14,957 bases of DNA from Acidobacteriota bacterium (GCA_028872975.1 JAGWNV010000035.1:1-14957), one strand, 5' to 3'; numbered from the stretch's first letter, positions 1 to 7,597 are shown. Program-made: numbers and translations. The notes: a model not told the origin generated them from the letters alone.

Positions 1-1474
1 CCTCGATGCCGTCGCGCGACAGCCCGAGCCAGTCCCCGGCCTGGATGGGCCCGGCCGGGCCGGCCGCGTCGCGCACGGCCCGGGTCACCTCGCCGGCGAC
101 CACTCGGCGGGCCGAGGCCGCCATCTGCTCGCAGTTGTCCTCGGCGCCCGCCTCGGGGTCGTACTCGAGGAGGGCGGCGAAGCCCTCGACGATGCCGCTC
201 GTCGGGACCACCCGCACCGGCTTGCTGGCCAGCTCCGCCACCTGCAGGCCCACGGGATGGATGTTCTCGTTGTTGGGCAGGAGGACCACCTCCGGCGACT
301 CGACGGCCTCGACCACGTCGAGGATCTGGGCCGTTGAGGGGTTCATCGACTGGCCGCCGGGGATGAGGTGGTGGACGCCGAGGGACCGGAAGATGCGGCC
401 GATGCCCTCGCCGTTGGCCACCGCCACCACGGCCGTGCGCGGCGGGGGCCCCCACGGTTCGTCCTCGACCACGCCCCCCGTCCCCTCCCTGACCCACCGG
501 GCCTCCTCGGCCTGCTCGGCGAGGTCGGTGACGGTGATGTTGCGGGGACGCCCCACGTCGAGGGCGGCTTCGATGGCGGGTCCCACGTCGTTGGTGTGGA
601 TGTGGCAGTTCCACAGCCCGTCACCGCCGACCACGACGATGGAGTCGCCGATGCCGGCCCACACCTCCCGGAAGGCCGGCACCGTCTCGTCGGGGGCGTC
701 GAGGAGGTACATCACCTCGTAGCGCAGGCCGCCCTCGACCTCGACGGCGGTGCCGGTGCCGCCGTGCTCGGGCGGCCGCCACGACTCGGCCTCGTGGGAG
801 AGGGGCGAGGAGGCGAGGCCGAGCGGCGGCGGGTCGGGGAGGGCCCGGCCGTCGGTGACGCGCAGGAGGGCGTCGAGGAAGAGGAGGTACCCGGCTCCTC
901 CGGCGTCGACCACCCCGGCCCGCTTGAGCGCGGGGAGCTGCTCGGGGGTGTGCTCGAGGGCGTCGGCAGCCGTGTCCCGGGCTCCTTCGAGGACCTCGAG
1001 GAGACCGGCGCCCCGCCCCGCCGCCTCCGCCGCCCCTTCGCCGGCGGCCCGGGCCACGGTGAGGATGGTGCCCTCGACGGGCCGGAGCACGGCCTGCCGG
1101 GCCGCCTCCGAGGCCGCCTCGAGGGCCTGGGCCAGCATGGGGGCGGGGATCTCCTCGGCACCGTCGATCACGGCCGTGAACCCGCGCAGGAGCTGAGAGA
1201 GGATGACCCCGGAGTTCCCCCGGGCGCCCATGAGCGACCCGTGGGCCACCGCCTTGCGCACCTCGGCCATCGACGCGCCCGCCGAGCCCGCCAGCCCGCC
1301 GAGCTCGCTCACCACCGACTCCACGGTGAGGGCCATGTTGGTCCCGGTGTCGCCGTCGGGCACCGGGTAGACGTTCAGCCGGTTGATGGCCTCTTGGTGC
1401 AGACGCAGGCCGTCGCGGTACGCGGTCATGGTCGCCGCCAGGTCGGCAGGCGCCAGCCTCTCCAACGGCCCCAT
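1..1474 (-). CDS. fakA: FakA/YloV-like DAK2-domain fatty acid kinase (3' end cut by window edge)
   Basis: Likely the ATP-binding subunit of a fatty acid kinase, which phosphorylates fatty acids held by a FakB (DegV-family) partner; no fakB is in the window. 491 residues are visible and the frame is open to the left edge, so roughly the last 50-60 residues of a typical ~550-residue FakA are missing. Seen: NVYPVPDGDTGTNM at 34-47 and GARGNSG at 83-89, the nucleotide/Mg site of DhaL/DAK2 domains; EGTILTV (134-140); DAGGAGYL (190-197); NCHIHTND (289-296); GGQSMNPST (373-381); LPNNENI (399-405). ATG at 1474 puts the Asp-rich motif at the usual distance from the start, although no good Shine-Dalgarno precedes it. 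Odd: a middle-domain Cys that I recall as a zinc ligand in Staphylococcus FakA seems replaced by Glu in the YEVMYLL segment. Divergent from rpmB; recG is the expected next gene to the left. Confidence 0.9.
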   Translation of the reverse strand, partial: MGPLERLAPADLAATMTAYRDGLRLHQEAINRLNVYPVPDGDTGTNMALTVESVVSELGGLAGSAGASMAEVRKAVAHGSLMGARGNSGVILSQLLRGFTAVIDGAEEIPAPMLAQALEAASEAARQAVLRPVEGTILTVARAAGEGAAEAAGRGAGLLEVLEGARDTAADALEHTPEQLPALKRAGVVDAGGAGYLLFLDALLRVTDGRALPDPPPLGLASSPLSHEAESWRPPEHGGTGTAVEVEGGLRYEVMYLLDAPDETVPAFREVWAGIGDSIVVVGGDGLWNCHIHTNDVGPAIEAALDVGRPRNITVTDLAEQAEEARWVREGTGGVVEDEPWGPPPRTAVVAVANGEGIGRIFRSLGVHHLIPGGQSMNPSTAQILDVVEAVESPEVVLLPNNENIHPVGLQVAELASKPVRVVPTSGIVEGFAALLEYDPEAGAEDNCEQMAASARRVVAGEVTRAVRDAAGPAGPIQAGDWLGLSRDGIE

Positions 1475-1535
1475 GAGCGGGGATGCTAACCTCTTCCCTT
1501 TGTCCCTCCCCCGCCCTCGAAGAGGAGTAGGCGCC
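1475..1535. promoter_or_regulatory. Divergent fakA/rpmB intergenic region with possible rpmB promoter
   Basis: These 61 bases separate two divergent genes and must hold both starts of transcription unless a promoter lies inside a gene. On the plus strand TGCTAACCT at 1484-1492 resembles an extended -10 (TG, then TAACCT) and would give rpmB a leader of about 35 bases. No convincing -35 box is seen. The match is weak and the assignment is inference. Confidence 0.3.
1521..1527 (+). promoter_or_regulatory. Shine-Dalgarno site of rpmB
   Basis: AGAGGAG ends 8 bases before the GTG at 1536. It fixes the rpmB start, although the frame is open well upstream of it. Confidence 0.8.
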
Positions 1536-1754
1536 GTGGCTGCCGTCTGCGAGATCTGTGGCAAGCGCCCTTCGTTCGGCATGAGCCTCAGCCATTCCCA
1601 CCGTCGCACCAAGCGACGCTGGAACCCGAACATCCAGCGCATCCGTGCCCTGGTGAACGGCTCCCCGCGCCGGATCGACGTCTGCACCTCCTGCATCCGG
1701 GCCGGGAAGGTCACGAAGCCCGCCCGCCGGGCCCGCCAGGCCGCCGAGGCCTGA
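1536..1754 (+). CDS. rpmB: 50S ribosomal protein L28 (zinc-binding type)
   Basis: Structural protein of the large ribosomal subunit, 72 residues, highly basic. The start is GTG with a strong Shine-Dalgarno 8 bases upstream; the encoded protein opens MAAVCEICGK, as L28 does. Two CXXC pairs, C5/C8 and C50/C53, mark the zinc-ribbon (C+) form of L28, whereas zinc-independent paralogues lack them. The motifs FGMSLSHSHRRTKRRWNPN (14-32) and RRIDVCTSC (45-53) are typical of the family. It stands next to a divergent DAK2-domain gene, a very common actinobacterial pairing. It may be the zinc-replete copy if the genome also carries a C-minus paralogue, but that cannot be told from the window. Confidence 0.97.
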   Translation: MAAVCEICGKRPSFGMSLSHSHRRTKRRWNPNIQRIRALVNGSPRRIDVCTSCIRAGKVTKPARRARQAAEA

Positions 1755-1791
1755 GCCCCTCCACCTGAGCCCCTCCGCCTGAGCGCCCCCG
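1750..1791 (+). repeat. 14-bp tandem repeat, three copies, across the rpmB stop
   Basis: The unit CCTGAGCCCCTCC(A/G) occurs at 1750-1763 and 1764-1777 with one difference in its last base. A third, degenerate copy, starting CCTGAGCGCCCCC, follows at 1778-1791. The first copy contains the rpmB TGA stop at 1752-1754. It looks like slippage duplication of the gene end; no function is evident. Confidence 0.75.
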
Positions 1792-1923
1792 GCTGACCTG
1801 AGTCCTCCGGCCTCGCCGCCCGGGCCCGGTGCCGGCCTGCTCCCCCCGCGTCGGCGGCCGTCACGCCCGACAGGGACGTTGGTCCCTTGTCCCCCCCGGG
1901 GCCCACTGGCGAAGCTGGAGGCC
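1755..1923. other. rpmB to acetyltransferase-fusion intergenic spacer
   Basis: This 169-base spacer is the longest in the window. It holds the tail of the 14-bp repeat, a perfect 10-base palindrome CCGGGCCCGG at 1820-1829, and C-rich sequence. I see no convincing hairpin-plus-U terminator, promoter or small gene. A TTG at 1879 in frame with the downstream gene is a less likely alternative start. Confidence 0.5.
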
Positions 1924-4668
1924 ATGGCCCCGAGCGGTCCACCCCCGGCGGCGGGGGTGCTGCACCACGACTGCGACGTCCTGCTGCGCGACGGCAGCAC
2001 GGCCCACCTGCGCGACATCAGGCCCGGTGACGCCGAGGACCTCGTCGCCTTCCACCGGGCCCTGTCGCCCCAGACCGTCATCCTGCGGTTCTTCGGGCCC
2101 CACCCCGAGCTCTCCGCCGCCGAGGTGGAGCGGTTCACCTCCGTCGACGGGGTCGATCGCGTGGCCCTCGTGGCCGAGCGGGGTGGAGAGTTCGTGGCGG
2201 TGGCCCGCTACGACCGCCAACCGGGCAGCGACGAGGCCGAGGTGGCCTTCGTGGTCGCCGACCGGCTCCAGGGACACGGGCTCGGCACCATCCTCCTCGA
2301 GCACCTGGCCTCGGCGGCGCGCGCCCAGGGCATCCGGCGATTCGTCGCCGACACCCTGGCCGACAACCACCGGATGATCTCGGTGTTCCGAGACGCCGGG
2401 TTCGCCCGGCAGTTCCGCCGGTCCGCCGAGGTGGTCCGGGTCGTCCTCGACATCACCCCCAGCGCCGAGGCCAGAGCGGCCGCCGACGAGCGCGACCGCC
2501 GGGCCGTCGTGGCCTCGATGGCCCGCGTCCTGCGGCCCTCCTCCATCGCCGTGGTCGGTGCCTCCCGCCGGCCGGGCACCATCGGCCACGAGCTCCTCCG
2601 CAACCTCCTGGCCGGCAACTTCCAGGGGCCCGTGTTCGCCGTGAACCCCACGGCCCCGAGCGTCGCCGGCGTGCCCGCCTGGCCCGACGTCCGGTCGGTC
2701 CCGGCCCCGGTCGACCTGGCCGTGATCTGCGTGCCCGCCCCGGCCGTGGCCGAGGTGGTCCGCGACTGCGGGGAGCACGGGGTGGGCGCCCTCGTCGTCA
2801 TCACCGCCGGCTTCGCCGAGGCGGGAGCCGAGGGAGACGAGAGCCAGGCGGAGGTCACCCGGCTCGCCCACGCCTACGGCATGCGGCTGGTGGGGCCCAA
2901 CTGCTTCGGCGTCGTCGACACCGACCCGGCCGTGCAGATGAACGCCACCTTCGCCGCCACCGCCCCGGTGCCGGGGCCGGTGGGCTTCGCCTCCCAGTCG
3001 GGCGGGCTCGGCATCGCCATCCTGGCCGAGGCGTCCGAGCGCGGCATCGGGCTCTCGAACTTCGTGTCGATGGGCAACAAGGCCGACGTGAGCGGCAACG
3101 ACGTCATCCAGTGGTGGGAGGAGGACCCCGCCACCACGGTGGGGCTCCTCTACCTCGAGTCCTTCGGCAACCCCCGACGGTTCGGCCGGATCGCCCAGCG
3201 GGTGAGCAGGTCCATGCCGCTGCTCGCCGTGAAGAGCGGTCGCAGCGCCTCGGGCACCCGGGGGGCGAGGTCCCACACCGCCGCCCTGGCCAGCCCCGAA
3301 GAGGCCGTCGACGCCCTCTTCCACCGCACCGGGGTCATCAGGGTCGACACCATCGAGGAGCTCTTCGACACCGCCGAGATCCTCGCCGCCCAGCCCCTGC
3401 CCGGCGGTCGCCGGGTCGCCGTCGTCGGCAACGCCGGCGGGCCGGGGGTGCTCGCCGCCGATGCCTGCGAAGGCCACGGCCTCGAGGTGCCCGAGCTGTC
3501 GCCCGCCACCCGGGAGGCCCTCGCCGCCTTCCTCCCCGAGGGGGCCGGTCTCGCCAACCCCGTCGACCTCGTCGCCTCGAGCGGGGCTCCTGCCTACCGC
3601 CGGGCCCTCGACCTCCTCCTCGCCGGCGACGAGGTGGACGCCGTGGTGGTCATCTTCACCCCGCCCCTCGTGACGAGCGCCGCCGACGTGGCCGAGGCGG
3701 TGGGGGCCTCGGTGGCCGACGCCCGGGAGGCGGGACGGTCGAAGCCCGTCGTGGCCGCCTTCCTCGGCGCCCCCGAGGCCCGGGCCCTCTTCGGCGCCGG
3801 GTCGGTCCGGGTGCCCTGCTTCACCTATCCCGAGACCGCCGTCCGGGCCCTCGCCCACGCCGCCGCCTACGCCCGCTGGCGGGCCGCCCCGCCGGGAGAG
3901 GAGCCCGAGGTCGCCGGCACCGACCCCAACGGCGCCCGCCGCCTCGTCGAGGCCAAGCTGGCCGGCGACGGGGCGAGCGCCGGAGACGGCGACGGGCGGT
4001 GGCTCACCGGCGAGGACGCCATGGACGTCCTGGCCACCTACGGCATCCCCGTCCTCAGGGGCCGCAGCGCCGCCGACGCCGACGAGGCCGCCGCCGCCGC
4101 CGCCGAGCTGGGGGTGCCCGTCGCCTTGAAGGCCCTCGGCCCCTCCCTGCTCCACAAGAGCGACCGGGGCGGGGTCCGCCTCGGGCTGGAGGACCCCGAG
4201 GCGGTGGCGGCCGCCTACCGGGAGATGGCCGGGGCCATCGGGCCCGACATGACCGGTGCCTTCGTCCAGCCCATGGCCGGCACCGGGGTGGAGACGATCG
4301 CCGGCTTCGTCCAGCACCGGAGCTTCGGCCCCGTCGTCCTCTTCGGCCTGGGGGGGACCGCCGTCGAGCTCCTCGGTGACCACGTCACCCGCCTCGCCCC
4401 CCTCACCGACGTCGAAGCGACCGAGATGGTCCGGGAGCTGCGCGCCGCGCCGCTGCTCACCGGCTACCGGGGGAGCCCCCCGGTCGACACCGGCGCCGTC
4501 GTGGACGTCCTCGTCCGCCTCGGCCGCCTCGCTGCCGAGCTTCCCGAGCTGGCCGAGGCGGACTGCAACCCCCTCGTCGTCACGCCCTCGGGGGCGGCCG
4601 TCGTCGACGCCCGGATCCGGGTGGCGGCGCTGGGGTCGCCCGTCGACGGCCGCCGGCAGCTCTCCTGA
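1924..4668 (+). CDS. GNAT / NDP-forming acyl-CoA synthetase fusion (Pat-like protein acyltransferase)
   Basis: Probable protein lysine acetyltransferase fused to an ADP-forming acyl-CoA synthetase, 914 residues. Relatives acetylate and inactivate acyl-CoA synthetases; in actinobacteria the GNAT domain comes first, as here. Seen: GNAT domain about 20-185 with the acetyl-CoA motif QGHGLG near 115-120; CoA-binding Rossmann domain from about 203 (SSIAVVGAS); succinyl-CoA-ligase-like region with SQSGGLG and SHTAALA (His451); C-terminal ATP-grasp domain from about 694 with LLHKSDRGG (His744) and DCNPLVV (880-886). Both histidines match, from memory, the phosphohistidine relay of active ADP-forming synthetases, while enterobacterial Pat lacks the first and is reported inactive in this half. 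The start is ATG with GGAGG only 2 bases upstream; GTG at 1957 and TTG at 1879 are alternatives. Ends 11 bases from the convergent response-regulator gene. The protein substrate is unknown. Confidence 0.88.
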   Translation: MAPSGPPPAAGVLHHDCDVLLRDGSTAHLRDIRPGDAEDLVAFHRALSPQTVILRFFGPHPELSAAEVERFTSVDGVDRVALVAERGGEFVAVARYDRQPGSDEAEVAFVVADRLQGHGLGTILLEHLASAARAQGIRRFVADTLADNHRMISVFRDAGFARQFRRSAEVVRVVLDITPSAEARAAADERDRRAVVASMARVLRPSSIAVVGASRRPGTIGHELLRNLLAGNFQGPVFAVNPTAPSVAGVPAWPDVRSVPAPVDLAVICVPAPAVAEVVRDCGEHGVGALVVITAGFAEAGAEGDESQAEVTRLAHAYGMRLVGPNCFGVVDTDPAVQMNATFAATAPVPGPVGFASQSGGLGIAILAEASERGIGLSNFVSMGNKADVSGNDVIQWWEEDPATTVGLLYLESFGNPRRFGRIAQRVSRSMPLLAVKSGRSASGTRGARSHTAALASPEEAVDALFHRTGVIRVDTIEELFDTAEILAAQPLPGGRRVAVVGNAGGPGVLAADACEGHGLEVPELSPATREALAAFLPEGAGLANPVDLVASSGAPAYRRALDLLLAGDEVDAVVVIFTPPLVTSAADVAEAVGASVADAREAGRSKPVVAAFLGAPEARALFGAGSVRVPCFTYPETAVRALAHAAAYARWRAAPPGEEPEVAGTDPNGARRLVEAKLAGDGASAGDGDGRWLTGEDAMDVLATYGIPVLRGRSAADADEAAAAAAELGVPVALKALGPSLLHKSDRGGVRLGLEDPEAVAAAYREMAGAIGPDMTGAFVQPMAGTGVETIAGFVQHRSFGPVVLFGLGGTAVELLGDHVTRLAPLTDVEATEMVRELRAAPLLTGYRGSPPVDTGAVVDVLVRLGRLAAELPELAEADCNPLVVTPSGAAVVDARIRVAALGSPVDGRRQLS

Positions 4669-4679
4669 GCCGCGGGTGG

Positions 4680-5327
4680 CTAGGGCTTGTGGCGCCGCTC
4701 CGACAGTCGGGCGGCGTAGACGGCCGCCTCGGTCCGCCGGGCGAAGCCCATCTTGGACAGGAGGTTCGACACGTAGTTCTTGACCGTCTTCTCCGCCAGG
4801 TAGAGCTCGTCGGCGATCTGCCGGTTGGTCTTCCCCTCGGCGATGAGCTCGAGGATGTTGCGCTCCTGGGAGGTGAGCCGGGCCAGCCGCTCGTCCTCGA
4901 CCTGCTCACCTCGGAGGCGGTCCATCACCTGCCGGGTGAGGGCAGGGTCGAGGAGGGACTCCCCGGCGGCCACCCGGCGCACGGCGTCGATGAGGTCGCC
5001 CCCCTTGATCTGCTTGAGGACGTAGCCGCTGGCGCCGGCGAGGATGGCCGAGAAGAGGGCCTCGTCGTCGGCGAAGGAGGTGAGCATCAGGCACTTGAGC
5101 TCGGGGAGGGCCGAGCGGAGGTCCCGGCACACCTCGACGCCGTCGCCGTCGGGGAGCCGGACGTCGAGGACGGCCACGTCGGGCCGGGTGGAGGGGACCC
5201 GGGCCAGGGCCTCCTCGGCGCTCGAGGCCTCGCCGACGACGGTGAGATCGGCCTCGGCGTCGAACAGCTCCCGCAGACCCCGCCGGACGACCTCGTGGTC
5301 GTCGAGGAGGAACACTCTCGTCGTCAC
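4680..5327 (-). CDS. NarL/LuxR-family response regulator, DevR/DosR-like
   Basis: DNA-binding response regulator of 215 residues, paired with the sensor kinase directly upstream (22-base gap, same strand). The receiver domain spans about 4-120, with acidic D9/D10, phospho-acceptor D55 (VAVLDVRLPD), T83 and K105 all present. The LuxR helix-turn-helix is at about 150-205; the segment AEKTVKNYVSNLLSKMG (179-195) is nearly that of mycobacterial DevR (DosR), the dormancy/hypoxia regulator. The start is chosen at GTG 5327 because AGGGAGGTG lies 8 bases before it; the in-frame GTG at 5336 would overlap that site. All residues needed for phosphorylation are intact, in contrast to the partner kinase. 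Likely an activator; its targets are unknown and a DosR-like hypoxia role is inference. Confidence 0.93.
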   Translation of the reverse strand: MTTRVFLLDDHEVVRRGLRELFDAEADLTVVGEASSAEEALARVPSTRPDVAVLDVRLPDGDGVEVCRDLRSALPELKCLMLTSFADDEALFSAILAGASGYVLKQIKGGDLIDAVRRVAAGESLLDPALTRQVMDRLRGEQVEDERLARLTSQERNILELIAEGKTNRQIADELYLAEKTVKNYVSNLLSKMGFARRTEAAVYAARLSERRHKP

Positions 5328-5333
5328 GTCTCC

Positions 5334-5342
5334 CACCTCCCT
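5334..5342 (-). promoter_or_regulatory. Shine-Dalgarno site of the response regulator
   Basis: AGGGAGGTG on the minus strand is almost fully complementary to the 16S 3' end. It sits 8 bases before the GTG at 5327 and decides between two candidate GTG starts. It lies in the 22-base gap after the kinase stop. Confidence 0.8.
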
Positions 5343-5349
5343 GTCCGAT

Positions 5350-6507
5350 TCACTGTAGGCGGGTGACCTGCCAGATCAGCTGCATTCCGCCGGCCGCGAC
5401 GGGCTCCACCCGGCAGTCGCCGCCCAGCAGGCGGGCCCGTTCGCCGAGGGAGGGGAGCTCGGAGGCGAGCCCGGCGGGCTCGGCGTCGGTGATCTCCAGG
5501 GTGAGGCCGTGACCGTCGACGGCCACCCGCAGGTCCACCGCCGCCGAGCGGGGCCGCGCCGCCAGGGCGTCGAGGATCTGGCGGACCGACAACAGCAGGT
5601 GCTCCCCGGCGAAGTGGCCGACGGCGTCGATGGGGCCGTCGAGCTCGAGGCGGACCTCGCTGCCGCCGCGGGGGGTGTAGTCCTCCACCACCTGGAGCAA
5701 CTCGCCGGCGAGGGATCCGCCCGTGGCCTGTCGGCTCCGGCGGTTCACGGCGAAGACGGTGGAGCGGATCTCCCGGATGGTGTCGTCGAGCTCGTCGATC
5801 GCCTGCTGCAGCCGCGCCCCGGCCTCGGGCCTGCCGAGGAGCCGCTTGGCCCCGTGCAAGGTGAGCCCCACGGCGAAGAGCCGGCGGATGGTCGTGTCGT
5901 GGAGGTCCCTGCCGATCCGCTCCTGCTCGTCGGCGAGGCTGAGGCGCAGCAGCTGGGAATGGGCCCGGGACCTGTCGATGGCGAGGGCGGCCGCCTTGGC
6001 CAAGGCCGAGACGAGGTCCTCGTCCTCCTCGGTGAACTCCGCCCCGCCGGCCTTGTCGGTGAGATAGAGGTTGCCGAAGGGCTCGTTGCGGACGCTGATG
6101 GGCACGCCCAGGAACGACGTCATGGGGGGATGGGCGGGCGGGAAGCCGGCCCGCTCGTCGTGGTCGCCGATGTCGGCCAGGCGCAGCGCCGTGGGGTGCT
6201 TGATGAGCAGCCCGAGCACCCCCAGGCCTTGGGGCAGCCGGCCGACGGCGGCGACCTGTGCCTCGTCGAACCCGACCGTCACGAACTCGGCGAGGCCCGA
6301 CCCCGTGTCGTCGAGGACCCCGAGGGCCCCGTAGCGGGCCCCGACGACGTCCACCGCCGTCTGGACGATGGTGCGGAGGACGGTCGGGAGGTCGAGGTCC
6401 TCCCCGATGAGCAGCATGGCGCCGACCAGCGCGTGCAGACGGTCGACGTCCCGGATGCGCCGATACGGCACCCCGCCATGATAGTTCCGGGGCCGTTTCC
6501 CGACCAC
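5350..6507 (-). CDS. DevS-like GAF sensor histidine kinase with degenerate ATP-binding domain
   Basis: Cytoplasmic sensor of 385 residues, no membrane segments. One GAF domain (about 41-180) with GFPPAHPPM (121-129), a segment that in mycobacterial DosS/DosT lies, from memory, around the heme-ligating His (here H126). The HisKA_3 dimerisation domain has ERIGRDLHDTTIRRLF (196-211) with phospho-acceptor His203 and the following Asp. The C-terminal HATPase region (about 300-385) is abnormal. The N-box, normally RExLxNxxRHA, reads RQILDALAARP (309-319), so Glu and Asn are gone. The G1 box DxGxG reads DAEPA (341-345), keeping only Asp. The GERARLLGG segment (355-363) remains. It may be a poor kinase or pseudokinase that passes signals allosterically or accepts phosphate from elsewhere. 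The start GTG 6507 has GGGGGAG 4 bases upstream; GTG 6471 is an alternative. Lies 52 bases after thiL. Confidence 0.88.
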   Translation of the reverse strand: MVGKRPRNYHGGVPYRRIRDVDRLHALVGAMLLIGEDLDLPTVLRTIVQTAVDVVGARYGALGVLDDTGSGLAEFVTVGFDEAQVAAVGRLPQGLGVLGLLIKHPTALRLADIGDHDERAGFPPAHPPMTSFLGVPISVRNEPFGNLYLTDKAGGAEFTEEDEDLVSALAKAAALAIDRSRAHSQLLRLSLADEQERIGRDLHDTTIRRLFAVGLTLHGAKRLLGRPEAGARLQQAIDELDDTIREIRSTVFAVNRRSRQATGGSLAGELLQVVEDYTPRGGSEVRLELDGPIDAVGHFAGEHLLLSVRQILDALAARPRSAAVDLRVAVDGHGLTLEITDAEPAGLASELPSLGERARLLGGDCRVEPVAAGGMQLIWQVTRLQ

Positions 6508-6559
6508 GCCGCTCCCCCGCCGCCGACGCAACTCCCTTCCACGAGCGCGCCGGCGGGGC

Positions 6560-7597
6560 TCAGCTCGGCCCGAAGGTGTGCTCCCAGCCACCCGCCGGCA
6601 CCGGCCGGCCCTCGAGGGTCCGCCTGTCGACGTCGGCGACACAGGTCCCGATGAGAAGAGGCGGCCGGAGCCCCACGGCGGCGAAGTGCTCGACCAGGGT
6701 GTCGGGGCGGGCGGTGGCGATGACCAGCTCGTAGTCCTCGCCTCCGCCGAGGGCGTCGTCGGGATCGGCCCCGGCCGCCACCGGGACGCGGGCCAGCTCG
6801 AAGCCCACCCCCGAGGCCGAGGCCAGCCGGCCGAGGTCCCCGACGAGGCCGTCGGAGACGTCGACCATGGCGCCGGCACCGGCCCGGCGGGCGGCGTCGC
6901 CCTCGGCCACCCGGGCCCGGGGGCGGCGGTGGGCGTCGGCCAGGGGGTCGTGGCCACGGCCGGCCCGCAACGCCCGCAGTCCGGCGGCCGAGGCCCCCAG
7001 GGGACCAGTGACGAAGAGGCTGTCGCCCGCCCGGGCCCCGCTGCGGCGCACCGGCGGAGGGTCGTCGGCCACCTCCCCCGTCCTCGCCACCGAGACCACG
7101 AGCGGCGGCCCCTCCCCGGTCCCGCCCATCCCCGACAGGTCCCCGCCCACCACGGGGCAGTCGTACTCCTCGGCGGCGGCGGCGATCCCCTCGTAGAGGC
7201 CCTCCACGTCGGCCCCCCCGGCGGCGGCGACCGAGACCACCGCGTGCGAGGGCCGCCCCCCCATGGCCGCCACGTCGCTCACCGAGGCGACGAAGGCGCG
7301 CCAGCCGAGGTCGTCCACGCCCATGACGGTGAGATCTCCGTGGACGCCGGCCACGACGAGATCGGTGGTGAGGACCATCCACCGCTCCCGAGGCCGGAGG
7401 ACTGCGGCGTCGTCGCCGATCCAGGTCTCACCCTCCTCGGGGCCCCGGCCGCGCCCGGCGACCAGGCGGGCGAGCCGGGCGATGGTGGCGAACTCCCCGA
7501 GCCCCGGCCGCTCGTCGACACCCCCTTCCCCACCAGCACCACCACGGGGCTCGTCGGCGCCCCCGCCGTGCGTGTCAGCGGAGTTGGGAGGGGGCAT
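6560..7597 (-). CDS. thiL: Thiamine-monophosphate kinase
   Basis: Catalyses the ATP-dependent phosphorylation of thiamine monophosphate to thiamine diphosphate, the last step of cofactor synthesis. 345 residues with AIR-synthase-like N- and C-domains. Seen: IGDDAAVL (60-67), TTDLVVAGVH (77-86), SDVAAMG (107-113), GGDLS (151-155), DVSDGL (246-251) and GGGEDYELV (284-292), the Mg-ATP and substrate motifs of ThiL. The start is ATG 7597 with GGTAGG 8 bases upstream; TTG 7603 is in frame but less likely. The first ~32 residues are a Gly/Ala/Pro-rich extension before the usual GLGEF opening, with no later start codon that would remove them. It heads a same-strand run with the sensor kinase (52-base gap) and response regulator. 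It is divergent from pckG across a 99-base spacer containing the 18-bp repeats. Confidence 0.95.
   Translation of the reverse strand: MPPPNSADTHGGGADEPRGGAGGEGGVDERPGLGEFATIARLARLVAGRGRGPEEGETWIGDDAAVLRPRERWMVLTTDLVVAGVHGDLTVMGVDDLGWRAFVASVSDVAAMGGRPSHAVVSVAAAGGADVEGLYEGIAAAAEEYDCPVVGGDLSGMGGTGEGPPLVVSVARTGEVADDPPPVRRSGARAGDSLFVTGPLGASAAGLRALRAGRGHDPLADAHRRPRARVAEGDAARRAGAGAMVDVSDGLVGDLGRLASASGVGFELARVPVAAGADPDDALGGGEDYELVIATARPDTLVEHFAAVGLRPPLLIGTCVADVDRRTLEGRPVPAGGWEHTFGPS

Noticed and set aside
368..1489. 373-residue plus-strand open frame
   Set aside because: Antisense to fakA, whose conserved motifs are unmistakable on the other strand; composition is Gly/Arg/His-rich.
621..2138. 505-residue minus-strand open frame spanning rpmB and fakA
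   Set aside because: Out of frame with fakA and antisense to rpmB; repetitive Arg/Gly tracts without domain features.
1861..4383. 840-residue open frame on the minus strand
   Set aside because: It lies antisense to the acetyltransferase/synthetase fusion, is Gly/His/Asp/Val-rich low complexity, and shows no family motif; it is the usual open antisense frame of high-GC DNA.
4665..4682. Hairpin AGCC-GCGGGT-GGCT as a bidirectional terminator between the Pat-like gene and the response regulator
   Set aside because: The stem is only four base pairs and no U-run follows on either strand.
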